DNA from: Verrucomicrobiota bacterium
GTDB lineage: Bacteria; Verrucomicrobiota; Verrucomicrobiia; Opitutales; Opitutaceae
Assembly: GCA_030832235.1 (NCBI GenBank)
Contig: JAURJO010000525.1
Coordinates: forward strand, 1 to 6,239
DNA length: 6,239 nt
Direction of reading: 5' to 3'
In this document: positions 1 to 6,186 of the stretch, one piece after another
How positions within the stretch are numbered: position 1 is the stretch's first letter
How the letters are laid out: each line of letters opens with the position of its first letter
Position numbers and translations under genes: made by a program
The notes under the pieces: generated by a model
Seen by the model: only the letters and a program-made list of their open reading frames with translations
The model's database searches: none
What the model was told of the DNA's origin: nothing

Positions 1-161
1 CGCCAGATGACCTTGTCCGATTCACTCCACTTCTCCGGGACCTTCTGCGCGGGGTCGGCGTGGCCGTCGCCGTTGGGGCCGCGCCACCGAGGCCAATCCG
101 AGGCGGGAAGGGAGGTAAACGTGCACAGGAGGATCAGGCCGAGGGGCAGGTAGGGGCGCAT
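1..161 (-). CDS. Secreted PQQ-like beta-propeller repeat protein (N-terminal fragment)
   Basis: Only the first 53 codons are present; the gene continues past the left edge of the window. From the ATG at 161 the protein starts MRPYLPLGLILLCTFTSLPA, a plausible Sec signal peptide with a hydrophobic core at about residues 5-18 and cleavage near residue 20. It is followed directly by SDWPRWRGPNGDG and later by EKWSESDKVIW. The pattern W-x-R-W-R-G-P-N-x-D-G followed by a 'lP..W....kV.W' segment is the usual mature N-terminus of PQQ-like/BamB-type beta-propeller proteins, which are abundant in Verrucomicrobiota and Planctomycetota. These are exported and their substrates are mostly unknown. Cys13 sits in the hydrophobic core without a good lipobox, so I do not call a lipoprotein. 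There is no Shine-Dalgarno at normal spacing; a GGAGG lies over 20 bases upstream. The gene lies beyond the sigma-factor terminator and is probably transcribed separately. Family assignment is inferred from the N-terminus only. Confidence 0.75.
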   Translation of the reverse strand, partial: MRPYLPLGLILLCTFTSLPASDWPRWRGPNGDGHADPAQKVPEKWSESDKVIW

Positions 162-222
162 GGGGAAGGTTTTCGACGCACCCTCCGGCGCCGCAAGCGC
201 AACGTTCAGATCGGAGCATGAA

Positions 223-247
223 GAAGGCGGGGATGTGCCCCGCCTTC
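223..247 (-). terminator. Rho-independent-type terminator after the sigma factor gene
   Basis: A perfect 10-bp inverted repeat has arms at 223-232 and 238-247 (GAAGGCGGGG / CCCCGCCTTC) around a 5-base loop. It begins 26 bases after the sigma-factor stop codon. On the minus-strand transcript the second arm ends in CTTC and is followed by TTCATG, so the U-tract is short and broken. The stem is GC-rich and placed as expected for a 3' end. It also separates the sigma gene from the next gene, which starts at 161. Confidence 0.7.
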
Positions 248-273
248 GCAACTTCGCTGCGGTCGCCGTCGGA

Positions 274-1359
274 TCAGTTGCGGCCGACGGTCGCGGGCCG
301 GCGGGTCTTGCTCTCGACGAACTCACGGATCACCGCCATGCGCTCCCGCTGGCGGTTATCCTGTTCGATCTCGTCCGTGGTGCGGATGGATTCCCGTTTC
401 GCCATGGCGCGGCGCATCTTGTTCAGCGCGAGGTACTCCAGCTGCCGGATGCGCTCGCGGGTCACGTGGAAGCGCTTACCCACTTCCTCCAAGGTGAGCT
501 CGTCGCGGCCCTCGAGACCGAAGCGCAGCTTGATGATCTCCGCCTCGCGGGTGTCGAGGGAGTTGACCAGATCGGCGAGGTCGGTGTTGAGGTTCTTCTC
601 GTGCAATCCCTCCCGCGGGCTGAGGGCGTTCTCGTCTCCCACGATCTCGCCAAAGGTGGCGGAGTCGCTCTCGTCGCCCACCGGGGCGTCGAGGGAGGCC
701 GGACGCACGCTGACCGATTTCAGGTGAGCGACCTTCGACGTCGGGATCTGCAGCTCGATCGCCAACTCCTCGTCTGTCGGCTCGCGGCCGAGTTGCTCGG
801 TCAGGGCCATCGCCGTGCGGCGCATCTTGGAGATCTTGTCGACGAGATGAACGGGCAGGCGGATCGTTTTGCTCTGGTTGGCCAAGGCGCGCTTGATGGA
901 CTGCTTGATCCACCAGGCGGCGTAGGTGGAAAGCTTGCCGCCCTTCCGGGGGTCGAAGCGCTCCACGGCCTTCACGAGCCCGATGTTCCCCTCGCTAATG
1001 AGGTCGAGCAGCGGGAGGCCGAAGTCCTTGTAGTCCATGGCGATCTTCACGACCAACCGGAGGTTGGCGGAGATCATGTGGTCGCGGGCCGCCTTGTCGC
1101 CGCGGCGGATGCGACGGGCGAGCGTGATTTCCTCCTGGATGGTGAGCAGGGGGGTCTTGGCGATCTCCTGCAGGTAGAGTTGGAGGTTGCTGCGCTCACC
1201 GTGGGCGATCGGCTCGGAAGGCGGGGGTTCCGGCTTTTCGAGGAAGGACGGAGGGGCGTCCTGCGGGACTGATGCTAGGACGGTGGTTTCAGTGCCGTTG
1301 CGCGGGGCCGTTTCGGTCGCGGTGGCGGCGGAGCGGGAGGCTTTCGAGCGGGTAGGCAT
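274..1359 (-). CDS. RNA polymerase sigma-70 family factor, group-2-like (RpoD/RpoS type)
   Basis: This 361-residue sigma factor directs core RNA polymerase to -10/-35 promoters. Domains in order: region 1.2 at about 56-88 (NLQLYLQEI...LL); region 2 at about 92-168, with the core-binding segment DLISEGNIGLVKAVERFD and the -10-reading STYAAWWIKQSIKRA; region 3 at about 169-245 (RLPVHLVDKI); and region 4 at about 262-320, with helix-turn-helix TLEEVGKRFHVTRERIRQLE. Residues 301-306 (RERIRQ) match the -35-reading residues of E. coli RpoD. The -10 position equal to E. coli Gln437 is kept (Q153), but the Thr440 equivalent is Lys156. A Ser/Thr/Ala/Pro-rich tail of about 50 residues replaces region 1.1, and about 40 charged residues follow region 4. 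I chose the ATG at 1359. A TTG at 1428 would add 23 unconserved residues. No clear Shine-Dalgarno precedes either start. It is probably an alternative rather than the principal sigma, but the sequence alone cannot prove this. Confidence 0.93.
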   Translation of the reverse strand: MPTRSKASRSAATATETAPRNGTETTVLASVPQDAPPSFLEKPEPPPSEPIAHGERSNLQLYLQEIAKTPLLTIQEEITLARRIRRGDKAARDHMISANLRLVVKIAMDYKDFGLPLLDLISEGNIGLVKAVERFDPRKGGKLSTYAAWWIKQSIKRALANQSKTIRLPVHLVDKISKMRRTAMALTEQLGREPTDEELAIELQIPTSKVAHLKSVSVRPASLDAPVGDESDSATFGEIVGDENALSPREGLHEKNLNTDLADLVNSLDTREAEIIKLRFGLEGRDELTLEEVGKRFHVTRERIRQLEYLALNKMRRAMAKRESIRTTDEIEQDNRQRERMAVIREFVESKTRRPATVGRN

Positions 1360-1418
1360 GACGGTAGGGAAGTGAGAGCGGGGAGTTCGGAGTGAAGTTC
1401 CGCTCACGAGGAGCGAAT

Positions 1419-1447
1419 CTCGTACCAATGCCGTTACGCGCGGCCAA
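1419..1447 (-). promoter_or_regulatory. Weak candidate promoter for the sigma factor gene
   Basis: Read on the minus strand, TTGGCC at 1447-1442 and TACGAG at 1424-1419 are separated by 17 bases, the ideal sigma-70 spacing. The putative -10 lies about 60 bases upstream of the ATG at 1359. The -35 matches four of six consensus positions but the -10 only about three, so this is a spacing-led guess. The sigma gene is 179 bases from the operon end, so it probably has its own promoter somewhere in the 1360-1538 gap. Confidence 0.22.
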
Positions 1448-1449
1448 CC

Positions 1450-1467
1450 TCGGCGGATGCACGCCGA
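1450..1467. repeat. Short inverted repeat in the sigma leader region
   Basis: TCGGCG at 1450-1455 and CGCCGA at 1462-1467 form a 6-bp perfect stem around a 6-base loop. It lies just upstream of the candidate -35 element of the sigma gene. It could be an operator half-site pair or a hairpin in read-through RNA. At this GC content a stem this short can arise by chance. Confidence 0.3.
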
Positions 1468-1489
1468 TCATGGGCTAGCCGGATTCTTC

Positions 1490-1507
1490 TGGCACAAAGG
1501 TGTGCCA
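1490..1507. repeat. Perfect 7-bp inverted repeat in the operon-sigma gap
   Basis: TGGCACA at 1490-1496 and TGTGCCA at 1501-1507 are exact reverse complements around a 4-base spacer. In the minus-strand transcript this is a compact hairpin beginning 31 bases after the stop codon of the serine hydrolase gene. It is followed by GAAGAATCC rather than a U-tract. It may be a processing or rho-assisted 3' end for the operon, or a regulator-binding dyad upstream of the sigma gene. Confidence 0.45.
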
Positions 1508-1527
1508 CTCCGGCCCGTGGTGTCCCG

Positions 1528-1557
1528 CCGGCGGGAGGTTATCCGCCCGCCCGCCGG
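1528..1557 (-). terminator. Possible GC-rich hairpin at the operon 3' end
   Basis: CCGGCGGG at 1528-1535 pairs perfectly with CCCGCCGG at 1550-1557 across a 14-base loop. The loop contains the TAA stop of the serine hydrolase gene (1539-1541). An overlapping 14-base palindrome occupies 1523-1536. There is no U-tract, and one arm lies in coding sequence rich in CGG/GCG codons, so chance formation is plausible. Together with the 1490-1507 dyad it may mark the end of the operon transcript. Confidence 0.25.
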
Positions 1558-3092
1558 AGCTTCATTTTCAGCTCCTGAACGAGGGGATTTCGCTCGGGAG
1601 TGAGGGTGAAAAACACCTCCAGGGAGCCCTTCTCGCCAAGGATCTGGAACGTGCCGCGGAGGGCGTTGACCGGCTGGACGTTGGAAACCGCTTCAATTTT
1701 TCCAAGCATCTGCACGAGGTCGTCCGCCTCCCGGCGCCAGCGTTCGCGATCGTGATCCAGGAAGAAGTTCATCGCGAAGGGCTCCGGTGTCCCGGCCGCG
1801 GTACGCCGGATCAGCACGTCGGCGACCTCGCGGCTTCGTTGCTGCAAAATCGGGGAAACGATGACGGGCCGGCGTGGGAGTCCGGCCTTTTCAATCAGGA
1901 TCGCCCCTACGCGGGTGTTCACCGCGCTGGTGCCAGCGTAGCGCAGATTGGCGAACGAGATCACCGCGAAGCCGTGGTCGGGGTAGAAGCGCCAATTGCT
2001 GCCGTAGCCGGGAAGACCGCCGCTGTGCCCGATGCGCACCGTGCCACGCGAATCGAGATTCCAGACGAGGCCGTAACCGTAACTGCTGACGTTGGGCTGC
2101 GGCTCGCCCGCCAGGGATTTTTCGGTTGCCGCGAAACCTGACGGCATCCGCGCCTGGTGCATCTCACGAAGCGTCGCACGTCGCACGGGGAGGGATTCGA
2201 CGTCATCGCGTGGCGGCCACGCCGCCAGATGCATCGCCGCGTACCGCGCGAAGTCCGGCAGCGTCGTGACCAGGCCGCCCATCGCGCCGTAGGCGCCGTC
2301 GTTCAGCAGCGGCTCGGGAAGCCACGCCGCTCCCTCACGTTGGTAACCCAACGCGATTTTCCCGGCGGGCACGTCCCGCGGGTCCCATACGGTATCCTTC
2401 ATCCCAAGCGGCGCCAGTAGCTCCCGACGGATGTATTCCTGGTACGGCAGACCGGCGACCCGCGTGATGATCCGGCCGAGGAGCGCGTAACCGAGGTTGC
2501 TGTATTCGTACGCCGTGCCGGTGGTGGACGCGAAGGACACCCCGGCGGCGAGGAAGTCCCGAAACGCTTCGTCGGTCACATCCAGCTGCCGGTCGCCCCA
2601 AGGGTTATCCTCGGGAAATCCAGCGGACATCGTGAGGAGGTGCTCGATGCTGGTCGGCGGGGTGTCGCGGGTGACCGGCGGCGTGGCCGCCAACTCGGGG
2701 ACATGCTTCGCGACGGGATCCTGGAGATGGAGTCTGCCCTCATCTCGCAGCCTAAGGATCGCGGCGGCCGTGAAACTCTTGGACATCGAGGCAATCCGGA
2801 AGCGGGTCTCCTTCGTGACAGGCGCCCGGCGATCCAAGTCCGCCAACCCGAATGTGCCCGTGTGCACCAGTTCCGCATCGATCACGATTCCCCACACCGC
2901 GCCGGGCAGGCGTTTTTCCTCCGCGAACCGCCGGAACTCCGCGTCCACCTCGGCCAGATACGGAGCCGCGATCGCGCGGCGCGCGGCGGGGGAGAAATCC
3001 ACCGGGTTCGGGGAGGACGTTTCCGCGGCCTTCGTCGTCGTCGACGCAAAGGAAATGACAAAGGTTAGAGCAACGAATGGCGCAGATTTCAT
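1539..3092 (-). CDS. Exported serine hydrolase, beta-lactamase/PBP4*/EstB family
   Basis: This 517-residue protein belongs to the serine beta-lactamase-like superfamily (Pfam Beta-lactamase, PF00144), which includes class C enzymes, DD-peptidases, D-aminopeptidases and EstB-type esterases. The N-terminus MKSAPFVALTFVISFA...KAAE is a Sec signal peptide with likely cleavage near residue 23, so it should act in the periplasm. Catalytic motifs are intact: S102-M-S-K105 (SxxK, nucleophile and base), Y197-S-N199 (YxN) and H356-S-G358 (the HxG version of the KTG box). The core spans about 45-400. A further 110 or so residues end in a strand-rich stretch with FTLTPERNPLVQEL, resembling the small C-terminal domain appended to many environmental family members. 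The HxG box favours a peptidase or esterase over a true beta-lactamase, but the substrate is unknown. The ATG at 3092 overlaps the upstream stop as ATGA; longer starts read through the ApbE gene and lack a signal peptide. It is the last gene of the operon. Confidence 0.93.
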   Translation of the reverse strand: MKSAPFVALTFVISFASTTTKAAETSSPNPVDFSPAARRAIAAPYLAEVDAEFRRFAEEKRLPGAVWGIVIDAELVHTGTFGLADLDRRAPVTKETRFRIASMSKSFTAAAILRLRDEGRLHLQDPVAKHVPELAATPPVTRDTPPTSIEHLLTMSAGFPEDNPWGDRQLDVTDEAFRDFLAAGVSFASTTGTAYEYSNLGYALLGRIITRVAGLPYQEYIRRELLAPLGMKDTVWDPRDVPAGKIALGYQREGAAWLPEPLLNDGAYGAMGGLVTTLPDFARYAAMHLAAWPPRDDVESLPVRRATLREMHQARMPSGFAATEKSLAGEPQPNVSSYGYGLVWNLDSRGTVRIGHSGGLPGYGSNWRFYPDHGFAVISFANLRYAGTSAVNTRVGAILIEKAGLPRRPVIVSPILQQRSREVADVLIRRTAAGTPEPFAMNFFLDHDRERWRREADDLVQMLGKIEAVSNVQPVNALRGTFQILGEKGSLEVFFTLTPERNPLVQELKMKLRRAGG

Positions 3093-3934
3093 GGTGCTGT
3101 TCCGGGCCCCGTCAGTGCACCAAAGGTCGCGAGTGAACCATCCTCGCGGGTCAGGGCGGCGCCGATCGCCGCATGGGCCGTGCAAAGCGCGGCGACCGCG
3201 GGCTCGTCCATCAGGAAGAAGGCGGTTGAAAGGGCGTCCGCCTGCGCCGCCGTCGGCGCCAGCGCCCAGGTGCGCTGGGTGCGGGAGGCGGCTTTTCCAG
3301 TGCGGGGATCAATCAGATGGGCTCCCTTAACCGCGGTGCCGGAGCCGCTCAAAGAGGCGTCACGGAGCGGGATGGTCCGGTAGGTTTCCTCCTCGCCGAG
3401 GCCAACAACCCAGCCGCCGGAACCCGCGGTCTCCTCGCCCAAGGCCAGCAGGCTGCTGCCGCCGGAGTTGAGGCAGGCCGACGTGATGCCCCATTCGCGC
3501 AGTGTGGCCGCCATCACATCGAGGGCGTAACCCTTGCCGACCGCGCCGAGATCGAGACGCAGGCGGATCGCGTGCGACGTCAGCGTGTGGTTCGCGGGGT
3601 CGAGCGTGTAGGGAGGAAGTTCTGAATCGAGGTCCACCGGACGCTCCGAGGCGTAGGCCGGGTCGAACGCTCGGCCCGTGGCGATCGCGAGGTCCGTAGC
3701 GATCAGGAGGCATTCCAGCGTGTCCGGTGACACGACGACAGATTCGCCCATCGCGAGCCGGTTTGCCCGCGCGATGTGGCTGCCGTCGATAAAACGGCTC
3801 AGCTCCTCCTCGAGACGTTCCAGTTCCGCGAAGGCCGCCTGCGCCGCGTGCCGCGCGTAGTCCCGCGGCTGCCCGGCGACGGCGATCTCGAAGAACGTGT
3901 TCATCGCCTCGTGCTGGAAAACCGGATGCGTCAT
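3089..3934 (-). CDS. Compact ApbE-like FAD:protein FMN transferase
   Basis: ApbE enzymes cleave FAD and attach FMN covalently to a Thr or Ser of a target flavoprotein. This 281-residue protein shows the family landmarks in order: EAMNTFFEIAV (9-19; family 'aMGT'), LSRFIDGSHIARAN (45-58), TGRAFDP (86-92), LDLGAVGKGYALD (127-139), NSGGSSLLALG (156-166), HLIDPRTGKA (206-215) and ADALSTAFFLM (232-242). Asp233 and Thr237 have the DxxxT spacing of the metal ligands. It is shorter than the usual 330-350 residues. The segment between FDP and DLG is only about 36 residues, so part of the usual FAD-facing insert seems absent. There is no signal peptide or lipobox, unlike typical exported ApbE. The ATG at 3934 makes an ATGA overlap with the preceding GT2 gene and has a Shine-Dalgarno. 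No FMN-binding target protein is encoded in the window, so the substrate is unknown. Confidence 0.9.
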   Translation of the reverse strand: MTHPVFQHEAMNTFFEIAVAGQPRDYARHAAQAAFAELERLEEELSRFIDGSHIARANRLAMGESVVVSPDTLECLLIATDLAIATGRAFDPAYASERPVDLDSELPPYTLDPANHTLTSHAIRLRLDLGAVGKGYALDVMAATLREWGITSACLNSGGSSLLALGEETAGSGGWVVGLGEEETYRTIPLRDASLSGSGTAVKGAHLIDPRTGKAASRTQRTWALAPTAAQADALSTAFFLMDEPAVAALCTAHAAIGAALTREDGSLATFGALTGPGTAP

Positions 3935-4632
3935 GGGCGCCTCCCGGTCCACATCCGCCAGCGAAGGCCGATCATGGCGACGGCCGGCCGCCACCACAGG
4001 CGGCGAAATCCGTACTTCGACTCGCCCGTGGTCCGCGCGTGATGTCGCACCCTGCGTTCGCCCACGCGGAAACCGGCGGCCGTGGCGAGCGCCGGCACGA
4101 AGCTTTGCATCAGCTCCATCGGATACAGCGCCGCGACGACTTCCTTCCGCATCACGCGCAGCTGGCAACCGGAGTCATGGACGCCGTCTCCGAGGAACCG
4201 CCCGCGCACCGCGTTGGCCACGCGCGACATCAGCCGCCGGAGCGTCGAGTCGTGACGGTCGGCGCGCCAGCCGCAGGCGAGATCGCACACGCCTGTTTCC
4301 ACGGCGGCGAGCAACTCCGGGATGTCGCGGGGATCGTTCTGGCCGTCACCATCCATGGTCGCGATGAAGTCCCCGGCTGCCGCGCGTAAACCGGTGAGCA
4401 AGGCGAGGGCCTGCCCGGAATTGCGCTCCATCCGGAGTTCGCGGCATTGCGGCCAGCGCGCGGCGCAGGCGGCGATCTCGACCGCGGTGCCGTCGGTGCT
4501 GCCGTCGTTGACCAGGATGACTTCGAACGGCCGCCCCGTCGTGGTCAGCACGCTGACGCAGCACTCCGTCAGCGGCAGAATGTTGCCGGCCTCGTTGTAG
4601 AACGGGATGACGAGCGAGAGGGACGGTTTCAC
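3931..4632 (-). CDS. GT2 glycosyltransferase, polyprenyl-phosphate sugar synthase type (DPM1/ArnC-like)
   Basis: This 233-residue family 2 glycosyltransferase probably transfers a sugar from a nucleotide donor to polyprenyl phosphate at the cytoplasmic membrane face. Visible motifs: SLVIPFYNEAGNI (6-18) opening the Rossmann-like fold; VNDGSTDGT (41-49); MDGDGQNDP (93-101), containing the D94-G-D96 metal-binding DxD; DSGCQLRVMRK (153-163), matching the 'D.gsgfrlm.R' segment; and RTTGESKYGFRRLWW (200-214), the 'R.GeSkyg' motif typical of dolichyl-phosphate mannose synthases and relatives. It has no C-terminal transmembrane helices or GtrA-like domain, so it resembles short DPM1-type enzymes and presumably associates peripherally with the membrane. 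The start is GTG at 4632, overlapping the upstream TGA as GTGA; the conserved fold begins only five codons later, so little else fits. The sugar cannot be read from sequence. It probably supplies the lipid-linked donor for the GT-C protein encoded just upstream. Confidence 0.93.
   Translation of the reverse strand: MKPSLSLVIPFYNEAGNILPLTECCVSVLTTTGRPFEVILVNDGSTDGTAVEIAACAARWPQCRELRMERNSGQALALLTGLRAAAGDFIATMDGDGQNDPRDIPELLAAVETGVCDLACGWRADRHDSTLRRLMSRVANAVRGRFLGDGVHDSGCQLRVMRKEVVAALYPMELMQSFVPALATAAGFRVGERRVRHHARTTGESKYGFRRLWWRPAVAMIGLRWRMWTGRRP
3939..3944 (-). promoter_or_regulatory. Shine-Dalgarno for the ApbE-like gene
   Basis: GGGAGG on the minus strand lies four bases upstream of the ATG at 3934. 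It is the clearest ribosome binding site in the window and sits inside the last codons of the GT2 gene. It supports this start over the far-upstream ATG at 4168, which would overlap the GT2 gene by nearly 240 bases. Confidence 0.6.
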
Positions 4633-6110
4633 GGCTCGGGCGTGAACACGATCAGGAGAACGCCCGGACGCAAACCGAGCACGGATTCACGGTAGGGCCG
4701 CTTAAGCCGGGCGCGGACGGTGTCGGCCAATGCGTTTGAGGCGATGACGAGCGCTCCGTCGCATTCCACCGGTGGTTCGCTCCAGTAGCCTAGGCCGGGG
4801 ACGCCGCGCAAATACCAAGGCAGCGGCCAGTACTCTTCGGAAATCACCCGGATCGGCCGGTCCGGTTCGGCGCGTCGGGCGGCGTCGGCGAGGGTGCGAA
4901 GCTTGAGGACGTCGGCCGAGCTGTGGACATAGGCCCACGGGTTACGCCAATCGGCGGGACGCAGGAACGACGCGCGCCACGCCTGCTGGAACAGGGTGGC
5001 AGTCACGATCAATCCAAATGCCACCGCGACCAACCGACCGGTGCGCAAACGCGAAACGGCTCCCAGCGCGACCGCGGAGAGCAGAGCCAGCGGCGCGACG
5101 AAGTGCACCGCATGCCAGGGGGTTTTGTACGGCAGGAGGGAGAAAACCGCCGCGATGAACGCGGTGTAGAGGCTGAGCGCGCGTGGGACGGGATCGCGAC
5201 GCGCCCATGCGCCCACCGCACCAGCTGCAGCCAGGATCGCGAAGGGCGCCTGATGCCAGACGAGCCCGTGTTCGCGCCGCCACCCGAAGAGATGCAGATA
5301 ATAATTCCACGGTTTCTCGTGGCCGGTGGGCGGCGCGGCGGGACCGAGCAGACGCTCCGCACCATGGAGGTACGCGGCGAAAGCGTCGCGAAGCCCGGCC
5401 GGATTTGAGCCGAACGAGGAGAAGAACAGGGAAGCCGTCAGGAGGCCGGCGAGCAGCGCCGCCGTGACGTCACGTCCGGGTCTTCGTGTCGCCGGACGCA
5501 GCCCAGCGATCCGCGCGGCGAGAAACGCGGCGACGAGAAACAACGGCGCGCTGGCCTTGGTGGCCTGCATCAGCCCCGCGGCGACGCCGGCGGCCAGCGC
5601 CCAGCGGGTGAGCCCGGTCCGCCACCAGGCGCGGGCGGCGACGAAGGTCGCGAGCGTGAAGGTGGCGAGCAGCGTCTCCTGGATGAAGTAGCGGCTGTAG
5701 TAGAGCGCGGGCGGGGAGACCGCCACGAACCCCGCCGCGGCGAGGGGAAGCCAGCGTGAAGGTCGGCCCTGCTCCCGGCCGGGAGTCGACGTGCCAAGCA
5801 GCGCCGTGAAGAGCACCGCGAGCACGCCGGCGACCACGGGTACGAGCCGCACGGTGGTTTCGGACAACGTCGCCAGGCTGGTTTCACCCCGCAGGCGGGC
5901 GGTGAACGCCGCCGCGTAGTAGAGCGTGGGTCCGTGGTGGTCTCGGGGGTCGTAAACGTAGCGGCCTGCGTCCAGCAATTCGCCCGTCTTAACCGCCTGG
6001 TTCGCCTCATCGGCGTGCATCGGCCGACGGGCGAGGTCGTGCCCGCGCAGCCAGAGGGCCGCCGCGATGAGAGCGGCGAGGGGCAGCACGCGGATCAGAA
6101 AACGGGGCAC
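4629..6110 (-). CDS. TIGR03663 / Agl23-like polytopic GT-C-fold membrane protein
   Basis: This 493-residue integral membrane protein resembles the TIGR03663 family (often named 'flippase activity-associated protein Agl23') and GT39/GT83-type GT-C glycosyltransferases, which use polyprenyl-phosphate sugars. The first membrane segment (about 5-21) is followed by a loop with ARRPMHADEANQAVKTGELL; its Asp34-Glu35 is in the position of the GT-C catalytic acidic motif. YDPRDHHGPTLYY (53-65) is another family hallmark. About ten hydrophobic segments extend to residue 376. A soluble, probably extracytoplasmic tail (about 380-493) includes EEYWPLPWYLRG (425-436). The start is uncertain. I prefer GTG at 6110 because family proteins begin just before the first membrane helix. 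Another GTG at 6233 would add 41 Arg-rich residues with rare codons (AGA, CGA, CTA) and lower third-position GC, which look non-coding. The ORF is open to the window end. The acceptor molecule is unknown. Confidence 0.88.
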   Translation of the reverse strand: MPRFLIRVLPLAALIAAALWLRGHDLARRPMHADEANQAVKTGELLDAGRYVYDPRDHHGPTLYYAAAFTARLRGETSLATLSETTVRLVPVVAGVLAVLFTALLGTSTPGREQGRPSRWLPLAAAGFVAVSPPALYYSRYFIQETLLATFTLATFVAARAWWRTGLTRWALAAGVAAGLMQATKASAPLFLVAAFLAARIAGLRPATRRPGRDVTAALLAGLLTASLFFSSFGSNPAGLRDAFAAYLHGAERLLGPAAPPTGHEKPWNYYLHLFGWRREHGLVWHQAPFAILAAAGAVGAWARRDPVPRALSLYTAFIAAVFSLLPYKTPWHAVHFVAPLALLSAVALGAVSRLRTGRLVAVAFGLIVTATLFQQAWRASFLRPADWRNPWAYVHSSADVLKLRTLADAARRAEPDRPIRVISEEYWPLPWYLRGVPGLGYWSEPPVECDGALVIASNALADTVRARLKRPYRESVLGLRPGVLLIVFTPEP

Positions 6111-6186
6111 GGGTGACCAGTGCCGCAACCCCGCGCGTTTGTCACCTCGAACTCGCCCTGCGAACTGGAGCGCAAGGGCATTCAGG

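Noticed and set aside
123..161. Lipoprotein signal in the PQQ-like protein (Cys13)
   Set aside because: The residues before Cys13 (ILL) do not fit a lipobox, and a conventional cleavage site just before the conserved SDWPRWRG segment fits better.
160..1272. Long plus-strand open frame of 370 codons opposite the sigma factor gene
   Set aside because: It is the antisense shadow of a highly conserved sigma factor in GC-rich DNA; the translation has no recognisable domain and reads as mirrored sigma codons.
1490..1507. Sigma-54 (-24/-12) promoter, suggested by TGGCAC followed by GTGC
   Set aside because: The GG and GC dinucleotides are 11 bases apart rather than the required 10, on both strands, and the sequence is better explained as a perfect inverted repeat.
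3093..3185. N-terminal extension of the serine hydrolase gene to 3185
   Set aside because: It would put about 31 unrelated residues in front of an obvious signal peptide and overlaps the end of the ApbE-like gene; the start at 3092 is much better.
2497..3330. Plus-strand open frame of 277 codons opposite the serine hydrolase and ApbE-like genes
   Set aside because: It crosses the junction of two well-supported minus-strand genes and has a low-complexity Arg/Ser/Pro/Ala-rich composition typical of GC-rich antisense frames.
3935..4168. N-terminal extension of the ApbE-like gene to an ATG at 4168
   Set aside because: The added 78 residues are read out of frame inside the GT2 gene, look like low-complexity Arg/Ala/Gly sequence, and the ATGA-overlap start at 3934 has a Shine-Dalgarno.
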